This document shows, piece by piece, positions 1-5,245 of a DNA stretch of 5,245 nt. The DNA comes from JBPBPI01 sp050954885 (GTDB lineage Bacteria > Pseudomonadota > Alphaproteobacteria > Caedimonadales > Caedimonadaceae): NCBI GenBank assembly GCA_050954885.1, contig JBPBPI010000073.1:1-5245 (forward strand), written 5' to 3'. The position numbers and the translations under genes are program-made. The notes beneath the pieces are model-generated. The model was not told the DNA's origin and did no database searches. It worked only from the letters and a program-made list of their open reading frames with translations. Numbering within the stretch: the stretch's first letter is position 1; every line of letters starts with the position of its first letter.

Positions 1-104
1 GTGATCCCCTCTCACTCCTGTCCTGTCAAATGAGATCGCTTATCAATATCCTTGTGATTTTGGCCTCTATCCATCCCATTCGAGGAAACGAGGTATCGAA
101 TTTC
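1..104 (-). other. 3' flank of the VIT/vWA gene
   Basis: This is sequence downstream of the minus-strand stop codon. It contains no convincing open frame and no canonical AATAAA on the minus strand. A short inverted repeat (ATTCGA at 78-83, TCGAAT at 96-101) is present but weak. The region is probably the start of the 3' UTR, and the cleavage site cannot be placed. Confidence 0.5.
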
Positions 105-3100
105 TTATTGTCGAGCCCTCTGGAGTAGGAGCTGACATTTTCGAATCTCTTCGTCCTCCTCATTCTCCTCACGAAATCTGTCCTTAAGCCAGGCTTTGGC
201 CTTTCCCACCACCAATTCCCATGCATCATCCTCCTCGGGTACGATTGATTCGAAGAAGGCTATTGCCATGGCTGTTGCAAAGACGTCTGATTTGGTGAGC
301 AGTCGAATTTCCGATTCGTCGGATTTGAGGTCGATGATCTTAGCAAGGTCCTTACTCCATTCCCATGATCCATCGAAGTTTTGTAGGGAGATAAGTACAT
401 GCATCCTATCTTCATCAGTCTCTGGGGCCATTGGTGTTACAACGTCCTCGTCGACCGGAACTCTCGGGGGAGGGTTATTGATGGGGTTAGCTGGTCCGAA
501 GAGGCTGCCGACATTGAATTGAATGCTCTGCTGATCAATACTGTGAGATTGTGCACCAAAAAGACCCCCTTTGTGGGCACCGGATTGAACGTTCGGAGAG
601 TTAGAGCTGCTGCTTTGACCAAAGAGACCCTGGGAGGGCTGAGACATACTACCGAACAAGCCTCCAGAATAAGCATTCTGCATTGTGGGTTGTCCAAATT
701 GGCTACCTGATGGTTGTGCAGCACCACCGTATACGTGGTTTCCAGAAGAAGCATTCTGCATCGGAGGCCGCTGAGAGCCAAAAAGACTGCTGGATGGCTG
801 AGGGGAACCGCCGAACAGGTTTCCAGAAGAAGCGTTCTGCATTCGAGGCTGTTGAGAGTCAAAAAGAGCCCTACCCTTCGGCTGACCGAAACCAGGCATG
901 GCCTGGTTTCGAGGAACGTTCTGCATTTGGGCCTGTTGGGAGCCAAAGAGACCGCCAGTTGGCTGGGTGTTGCTGGGTGGACCACTCTTCATGCAGTCCA
1001 CCTCACAGGCCGGATCGAAAGCACCTGAAAATAGTGATGCTTGTAGAGAATGAGCCACTTGAGCTTGAGCTGCGCGTATAGCAGTATGATCGGCCGGGGC
1101 TGTACGACCTAAGTCCACCTTGGAAAGCTCTTCTGTCAAGCCATTCGTGTCTTCCTGAACTGCAACAAAGGAACACCATTTTCCAACCACCTGGTATGTA
1201 GTCCCAATATGGACAGATTCACGCGCCACCATGTCTTCCCATCGTCCATCATAGACATCTTTGAGTCTCAATCCATCTTCGTTCGTCATCTCTGACAACC
1301 AACCGCCACCATTCTCATGTTCCTGCATAGTCTTCTTTGCGGCTAGCTGATGAAGAGTCTCACCCTTGCCCATATCCTGGATGGGAATTTGCAGCTCCAC
1401 TGGACGACCTTCATGATCCCCTCGGAGGACCACCGCTATTGGCTGCCTACGATGATGTTCAGAACCGAGCAAAGAGAATACCACGGTTCGGTTGTATGGA
1501 TACACAGCAGAGATCTGATGAGGAGCCTGAATCACCGTAGGAGAGGATACAAGTGGAAGATGAGCGTAGCGATCTTGTGGACTGGAAATATCGAGCTCAT
1601 CTGCTGAATCTTCACATTTATCAAAGAGGGAGATCGGGCCCTGTGCTTGATCTGGCTCAGGCTTCTCAATGATATTGACTTCCGGCTTTTCCGTTGTTTT
1701 CTCAACCATATCGAAATCGTCTTCCTCAAACTTGACCTCCAAGCTGTAATTCGATATGTGAGGTGTCAAAGCCGATTTCAAAAGACGTAGCATCTTCTTC
1801 TCATGTTTCTCGTTCTCGTCAACGAACTGAGCCAAGCCATTACCGGCGGCGGCGATACCCTCCACCAGGCCGGATGAAGCGCCATTACCAATACCAAGAC
1901 CGAAGACTCTGATGGGTTGTTCTGCGACAGATACGCGGACAAAGTCGTAGATATCCTGCGCATTCCACACTTGACCATCTGTCAACACGATGATCTCGAG
2001 CTTCATGTCCTTGTAACGATTTGCCACTGTAGCTTTGAGTGGCTCAAATATCTCTGTCCCTCCGAAGTTGGCCTGCATGCTCTTCACGTGTTTGCTGGCC
2101 TCGTCGAGATTGGCCTTGTTGTAGGATTTGCTTCGTGGCCACAAGAAGCTATGGTGAGAACCGAAAGAACAGAGATTGAATTTGATTCCAAGAGGGAGAG
2201 ACCTCAACATGATACTGAGAGACCTCATAACGGTTTCCATCTTCTGACCAGCCATCGACCCACTTCTGTCAATGATGTACACGATCTCTGGATGCTGTTG
2301 AGGAAGCTTGAACCTCGGCACAAGTGTAGTCATCAGGCATCGCTGATGTGGAACACTTGAATGAGTTTCCAGTAGTGCTCTTGGTAAGTCGGCATCTTTT
2401 GCTTCGATGAGGATCACAAAATCCTTGTCTAATTCTGTCTCATTGAGTGACAAGCTCGCTGATCCATTGTTTGAGACGAAGATATTCTTGTTCTTTTGCT
2501 GGGATGTGCGACCGATTGTTACGGATATGGGATGACTTGGTGACTGGATTTGGCGAATTGGAGAGTTCTCATCGGTAACGACATCAACAATGACATCGAT
2601 GCCTCCCTCGACTAGAGCATGACCAGGATTGGTAGGAGGGAGTTCTGCAGGTGATGAGCCATAGCGTGGGGCAATCTTGGTAGGAATGCTGAAACGTATG
2701 GCATCATTGCCCAAATCGTGCTTGAGTTCACCAATATATTCAATTGTCACTTGGACTTCTTGTCCAGCGGGTACGTTCCCGATCTTCGTGGTGAAGACAT
2801 CTGCTGACTCACCGACTTGCGAGAGAAGAGCAGCGACTTCTCCTCTGTCGACGGCAGCTTCATATTCCTGACCGGCTTGCTCTTTCTCCTTCACAACTCC
2901 GTGTATCTTCGTTTTGCCTACAAGGCAGTCGAAAGTGACAAGGCTAACACCGTCATACAGTGGGAAAGAGTACTGAAGCTCTTTCGCATCAGAGAAGGCA
3001 TTGACGAAAGTCTGTGTCAATCGTGTTCGTGAAGTACATGACAAGATGGTAGTGTGAGATTTGAACTTGATGAGAGGAATGTATGCGCGGCAGACTGCTG

Positions 3101-3158
3101 CGCCAAAACTGGATGATGGGAACCAACAGCCGCAAACACTTTGCTTGGCCAAGCTCAT
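105..3158 (-). CDS. VIT and vWA domain protein with FG-rich repeat tract (VWA5A/PARP4-like), 1017 aa
   Basis: This is an intronless frame of 1017 residues ending in TAA (105-107). I start it at the ATG at 3156-3158. It is the first in-frame ATG after an in-frame stop (3249-3251), has A at -3, and is followed by the CGCW segment usual at the head of fungal VIT proteins; the 14 codons further upstream lack an ATG. Domains: VIT about 10-166 (SHTTILSCTSRT, TFPLYDG-like and IGELKHD blocks); vWA about 289-464 with a full MIDAS (D297, S299, S301 in DRSGS; T368 in GGTEI; D394 in LTDG); an acidic linker about 477-530; a beta-rich region about 546-669 ending in a SFVAVQE block shared with VWA5A/ITIH/PARP4; an FG-rich tract about 734-889; a C-terminal domain about 918-994 (LISLQNFDGSWEW, KAKAWL); and a charged tail. 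I see no signal peptide or membrane segment, so a cytoplasmic or nuclear location is inferred. vWA domains with a MIDAS usually bind ligands through Mg2+. The fungal members lack a settled function and I assign none. Confidence 0.93.
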   Translation of the reverse strand: MSLAKQSVCGCWFPSSSFGAAVCRAYIPLIKFKSHTTILSCTSRTRLTQTFVNAFSDAKELQYSFPLYDGVSLVTFDCLVGKTKIHGVVKEKEQAGQEYEAAVDRGEVAALLSQVGESADVFTTKIGNVPAGQEVQVTIEYIGELKHDLGNDAIRFSIPTKIAPRYGSSPAELPPTNPGHALVEGGIDVIVDVVTDENSPIRQIQSPSHPISVTIGRTSQQKNKNIFVSNNGSASLSLNETELDKDFVILIEAKDADLPRALLETHSSVPHQRCLMTTLVPRFKLPQQHPEIVYIIDRSGSMAGQKMETVMRSLSIMLRSLPLGIKFNLCSFGSHHSFLWPRSKSYNKANLDEASKHVKSMQANFGGTEIFEPLKATVANRYKDMKLEIIVLTDGQVWNAQDIYDFVRVSVAEQPIRVFGLGIGNGASSGLVEGIAAAGNGLAQFVDENEKHEKKMLRLLKSALTPHISNYSLEVKFEEDDFDMVEKTTEKPEVNIIEKPEPDQAQGPISLFDKCEDSADELDISSPQDRYAHLPLVSSPTVIQAPHQISAVYPYNRTVVFSLLGSEHHRRQPIAVVLRGDHEGRPVELQIPIQDMGKGETLHQLAAKKTMQEHENGGGWLSEMTNEDGLRLKDVYDGRWEDMVARESVHIGTTYQVVGKWCSFVAVQEDTNGLTEELSKVDLGRTAPADHTAIRAAQAQVAHSLQASLFSGAFDPACEVDCMKSGPPSNTQPTGGLFGSQQAQMQNVPRNQAMPGFGQPKGRALFDSQQPRMQNASSGNLFGGSPQPSSSLFGSQRPPMQNASSGNHVYGGAAQPSGSQFGQPTMQNAYSGGLFGSMSQPSQGLFGQSSSSNSPNVQSGAHKGGLFGAQSHSIDQQSIQFNVGSLFGPANPINNPPPRVPVDEDVVTPMAPETDEDRMHVLISLQNFDGSWEWSKDLAKIIDLKSDESEIRLLTKSDVFATAMAIAFFESIVPEEDDAWELVVGKAKAWLKDRFREENEEDEEIRKCQLLLQRARQ
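492..959 (-). other. FG/GLFG-rich low-complexity segment of the vWA protein
   Basis: About 156 residues (734-889) contain nine Phe-Gly dipeptides (Phe at 738, 757, 782, 793, 821, 835, 846, 867 and 887). Four are in GLFG and three more in NLFG/SLFG, and one LFDS looks like a decayed copy (Phe 766). Spacers are Ser/Gln/Asn/Pro-rich and nearly uncharged. GLFG spacing and composition resemble the FG domains of nucleoporins. That is a composition match, not homology. The segment sits between the conserved vWA-side core and the conserved C-terminal domain, so it is probably a flexible linker with possible self-association or partner binding. Confidence 0.75.
627..950 (-). repeat. Four imperfect tandem repeats (about 27 codons each) inside the vWA protein gene
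   Basis: Residues 737-844 of the VIT/vWA protein split into four units of 28, 27, 28 and 25 residues. Each opens with an (L/Q)F(G/D) step and carries an MQN core (Met 745, 773, 800 and 826, spaced 28, 27 and 26 residues apart). Units 2 and 3 share the 16-residue frame LF(D/G)SQ(Q/R)P(R/P)MQNASSGN, and at DNA level share near-identical stretches around 737-790 and 818-870. The tract is rich in Ser, Gln, Asn, Gly and Pro with almost no charge, as expected for a disordered segment. The similarity of neighbouring units suggests tandem duplication. Confidence 0.85.
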
Positions 3159-3292
3159 GTTGACAGCCTGAGGAGGTTTGCAGGTTTGCAACAGCTCCAA
3201 AGTAGGAGAAAGAAAGGAGAAAGTAGTAAGTTGATATGGGGATTGAGGTTATGAAGTAGTGGAAGAGGGAGTTGGAAGGTATTGCACAGTCC

Positions 3293-3301
3293 AAATAAAT
3301 A
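3293..3301 (-). promoter_or_regulatory. TATA-like box of the VIT/vWA gene
   Basis: The minus strand reads TATTTATTT here, about 135-143 nt upstream of the chosen ATG. It is followed by a CT-rich stretch (roughly 3290 down to 3200) of the kind in which fungal transcription often starts, and no ATG intervenes before the start codon. It is an AT-rich element and not a perfect TATAAA, so its role is an inference from position. Confidence 0.4.
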
Positions 3302-3334
3302 CTGTTCATGTATGGTTGCCTGGTGTGGCTGGAA

Positions 3335-3339
3335 CCAAT
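3335..3339 (+). promoter_or_regulatory. CCAAT box (HAP/CBC-type site)
   Basis: CCAATCAG occurs on the plus strand, matching the core bound by the fungal HAP/CCAAT-binding complex. It lies about 180 nt upstream of the vWA start (where it reads ATTGG) and about 535 nt upstream of the ZIP start, so it fits the vWA promoter better. A five-base core is common by chance; the extended CAG match and position raise it above background. Confidence 0.45.
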
Positions 3340-3697
3340 CAGAAGGGCAGAATTCAAACTACCACCGGAAAAGTGCAGAGCACATGATTTGAGATTGCGG
3401 GGAAGAAGTGAATCACAATGACCTTTGAGAGCACGAAGGGTGTCTACTGCATCTCTGAGCGTCATGGGGATTGTACGACCTAGGGTTGGTAGTTGAAGGT
3501 ACTCCCTGTTAGAAGTACTTCACTGGGATTGCTGAGTGAGCTTGGCTCAACGGGAGGTAACGTGAATCAACCACGAGGGTACCTGGGTAGGTGCTGTACT
3601 TCTACAGGATCCTCATCAGCTTTGTCAAGATCTTTGACTTACTTCATAATATTGTGATGAATGGTACCTGCTGCAGCCTAACAATGGCGGACTTGGC

Positions 3698-3704
3698 ATA
3701 TATT
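3698..3704 (+). promoter_or_regulatory. TATA-like box of the ZIP transporter gene
   Basis: The plus strand reads CATATATT about 170 nt upstream of the ZIP start codon. A CT-rich stretch follows (about 3710-3790), and no ATG lies between this box and the start codon at 3873. Transcription starting 30-90 nt downstream of the box would give a plain leader of roughly 80-140 nt. Confidence 0.45.
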
Positions 3705-3872
3705 GCAAGATCCCCACATCTGTCATCATTCAATCAAGCTCCCCGCCTCCATTTCTTGTCTGCTCCATTGACGCTCGTGACACCCCTGTTTACCTTGTAC
3801 ACCCTGTAGTTACACTCCGGGCAGCTTTGACAAAGATTGACAGTCCGCCATTGACGACGCGTCATCTCGAAA

Positions 3873-5204
3873 ATGCTTCCTCGACAGATCATGCCAAGGT
3901 CAACCATTGTATTGGCTGTCTTCTGCGCATGCCTGGTCACTGTTGGTGCCGACTTCTTGAGCAGCACCTCCGATAAGTCCGTTGGGAATCTGACCAAAAA
4001 TCAGATCGAGGAGAAATTACAGGTACGGCACACAACTAAATATGTCTATATTGTTCAATTGGGCATCTTGTTGACCCGTCTCATATAGCAATGCTCCCTT
4101 GTACAATCATTGACCAAGTACAAACATCAAACCACTCCTCCTACTGCATCATGGACCAACAAGCTCTTCGAAGTTCTATTTCCCTCCTCGTCTCCAGCTA
4201 TCAATGCTATGCTCGGCACTCTCTACATCTCCGGCCCGCCCAATTTCCTGCTTGCACTATGCCCGACCAATATCGACCCCTCGTCCTTGACAATCATGGT
4301 CGCCTTTGCTGTAGGCGGACTATTGGGCGATACCCTCTTTCATCTGTTGCCCGAGATCTTCTTAGGTGAGGTGGCTGAGGGCGAAGTACGCTTTGTGATG
4401 GTTGAGCCTAATCGCAATTTGTTGTTGGGTGTTGCCATCATGGTCGGCTTTCTGACCTTTGTCGCAATGGATAAAGCTCTACGAATTGCGACTGGAGGTG
4501 AAGGGCACACCCATGATCATGGCCATTCCCATTCTACCGAAGACAATACCACACCAAGCGCCATCACTTCTGGTGCTGCTACTACCGAGTCATCCAATGG
4601 TGACTTGAAGAAGCGCAAGTCTGCAACAGACTCTGCTCTTGACAAGCCTCTACCATCTACCCCCGCATCAGTGCAACCATCGCCTTCCATCAAGTTGTCT
4701 GCATATCTCAACGTCATTGCCGACTTTACACATAATATCACCGATGGTCTAGCAATGAGCTCATCATTCTATTCTTCGCCGACATTGGGTGCCACTACGA
4801 CTATGGCAGTATTTTTCCACGAAATCCCCCATGAAGTCGGTGACTTTGCTCTATTGATCCAAGGTGGTATGGACAAGAAATGGGCCATGGGCTTACAATT
4901 CGTCACAGCCTTGGGCGCCGTCTTAGGTACGCTCATCGGAATAGCCGTCCAGGAATATGGTGGCAACTCGAATGCGGTAGGAGCGGATGCCGTCTCTATT
5001 GGAATATGGGGCACCAGTTTGACATGGGGAGATATGCTTCTTCCCTTTACCGCTGGAACATTCTTATATGTGGGTACCGTCGCTGTGATACCGGAATTGC
5101 TCGAAACCGGTCCCAACAAGGGTCAAGAATTGAGGAAGACAGGTTTACAGTTCCTGGCAATAGGTATTGGAGCCGCCATAATGTTGGCAATATCTTGGTC
5201 ATAA
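3873..5204 (+). CDS. YKE4: ZIP zinc transporter, KE4/SLC39A7/Yke4 (LIV-1) type, two exons, 421 aa
   Basis: The coding sequence joins 3873-4022 and 4089-5204. Splicing gives ...EEKLQ|QCSLVQSLTKYK..., continuous with the fungal family pattern. The ATG has A at -3 and an in-frame stop 18 nt upstream (3852-3854); a second in-frame ATG is at 3891. Residues 1-26 form a signal peptide (hydrophobic 12-24, likely cut after VGA). A lumenal stretch with one NLT glycosylation sequon (N39) follows. Predicted membrane segments are about 88-109, 117-142 (GDTLFHLLPE), 160-181, 255-277 (HNITDG, H265/D269), 286-307 (HEIPHEVGDFALL: H294, E295, H298, E299), 315-339, 364-387 and 402-419. The loop between segments 3 and 4 holds a HTHDHGHSHS run (190-199) and a Ser/Thr/Pro-rich linker. 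Members of this subfamily move zinc from ER/Golgi to cytosol; that location and direction are inferred from family. Length suits the family and all key residues are present. The symbol is by homology to yeast Yke4, not proven orthology. Confidence 0.93.
4023..4088 (+). other. Spliceosomal intron of the ZIP gene (66 nt, phase 0)
   Basis: The donor is CAG|GTACGG and the acceptor ATATAG|CA, with a branch-site-like TTGAC at 4071-4075, about 14 nt before the acceptor. Removing it joins the signal-peptide exon to the transporter exon in frame and restores the conserved LQQCSLVQ-type sequence. The length is a multiple of three, and the only in-frame stop is the acceptor TAG itself (4086-4088). Confidence 0.9.
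4560..4690 (+). other. Low-complexity cytosolic loop of the ZIP transporter
   Basis: Roughly residues 208-251, between membrane segments 3 and 4, are Ser/Thr/Ala/Pro-rich with a basic patch (LKKRKS). They follow the His-rich run HTHDHGHSHS. In ZIP proteins this loop is variable, cytosolic and often involved in zinc sensing or turnover. Here the many Ser/Thr beside basic residues would suit phosphorylation, which is inference only. Confidence 0.6.
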
Positions 5205-5245
5205 ATATTCTTCATGTCATGTCCATATAGAGAGAAAAAGACAAG
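5205..5245 (+). other. 3' flank of the ZIP gene (window edge)
   Basis: Only 41 nt follow the TAA stop. They include a short ATGTCATGTC direct repeat and an A/G-rich end. No AATAAA hexamer appears before the window ends, so the polyadenylation site lies outside or is degenerate, as is usual in fungi. Confidence 0.5.

Larger units (their letters stand above)
3159..3872. promoter_or_regulatory. Divergent promoter region between the vWA and ZIP genes
   Basis: This 714-bp stretch separates two start codons that point away from each other. I find no convincing coding sequence in it: open frames are short, start outside ATG or overlap obvious core promoter features. There is no tRNA-like sequence. 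Nearest the vWA gene, the minus strand is CT-rich and free of ATG from 3300 to 3159. Nearest the ZIP gene, the plus strand from about 3710 to 3872 is CT-rich and free of ATG. The middle (about 3340-3690) holds palindromes and weak motif matches listed separately. How much is shared between the genes cannot be read from sequence alone. Confidence 0.8.

Noticed and set aside
78..101. Inverted repeat ATTCGA...TCGAAT downstream of the vWA gene as a terminator
   Set aside because: A 6-bp stem with a 12-nt loop is common by chance, and fungal mRNA 3' ends are not set by such hairpins.
437..985. Long minus-strand frame of 182 codons over the repeat tract
   Set aside because: It is a shifted frame of the tandem repeat in the vWA gene; the repeat keeps alternative frames open, and its translation has no recognisable domain.
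1917..2360. Plus-strand frame of 147 codons antisense to the vWA domain
   Set aside because: It lies wholly opposite the conserved MIDAS-coding part of the vWA gene, and its translation resembles no known family.
3174..3189. AGGTTTGC direct repeat in the vWA leader
   Set aside because: Two 8-nt copies in tandem are too short to interpret and probably reflect slippage in the leader.
3159..3200. N-terminal 14-codon extension of the vWA protein from TTG
   Set aside because: TTG is not a normal eukaryotic start, no ATG lies between it and the upstream in-frame stop at 3249-3251, and the ATG at 3158 has good context and family-like sequence right after it.
2989..3465. Minus-strand frame of 158 codons crossing the vWA start and promoter
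   Set aside because: It overlaps the strongly supported VIT frame in another phase and runs through the TATA-like box and CT-rich leader; the hydrophobic stretch comes from the CT-rich DNA.
3300..3690. Possible RNA gene or hidden exon in the middle of the intergenic region
   Set aside because: I saw no tRNA T-loop pattern, no long ATG frame with domain-like sequence and no pair of convincing splice sites joining it to either gene.
4091..4369. Plus-strand frame of 92 codons starting at the first ATG of ZIP exon 2
   Set aside because: This ATG is in a different phase from the transporter; the frame shadows the conserved first two membrane segments.

Overview
This window looks like nuclear DNA of a filamentous ascomycete fungus (Pezizomycotina; class not resolved, and Leotiomycetes-like is only an impression). 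The reasons are a 66-nt GT...AG intron, CT-rich leaders behind TATA-like boxes, a CCAAT box, adenine at -3 before both start codons, and two protein families in their typical fungal form. There are no bacterial operon features and no mobile element, RNA gene or CRISPR array.

Layout: (1) 1-104 is the 3' flank of a large minus-strand gene. (2) 105-3158, minus strand, is a single-exon gene for a 1017-residue VIT + von Willebrand A (vWA) domain protein of the VWA5A/PARP4/inter-alpha-trypsin-inhibitor heavy chain type. It has a complete MIDAS metal site, an FG/GLFG-rich repeat tract and a conserved C-terminal domain. (3) 3159-3872 is a 714-bp divergent promoter region with a core promoter for each gene, a CCAAT box and several weaker palindromic or motif-like sites. 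(4) 3873-5204, plus strand, is a two-exon gene for a 421-residue ZIP-family zinc transporter of the KE4/SLC39A7/Yke4 (LIV-1) group. It has a signal peptide, eight predicted membrane segments, a His-rich cytosolic loop and both family metal-site motifs. (5) 5205-5245 is the start of its 3' flank.

Both gene models needed manual correction. The longest open frames for both proteins begin at TTG codons. The vWA gene should start at the ATG at 3158 (reading down the minus strand), and the ZIP gene needs an upstream exon (3873-4022) that carries the start and the signal peptide. The two genes are head-to-head and may share regulatory DNA, but nothing in their families shows that they act together: one is a predicted cytoplasmic/nuclear adhesion- or scaffold-type protein, the other an ER/Golgi zinc exporter to the cytosol. 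I did not find a clearly new biological system. The most unusual element is the nucleoporin-like FG repeat tract embedded in the VIT/vWA protein.
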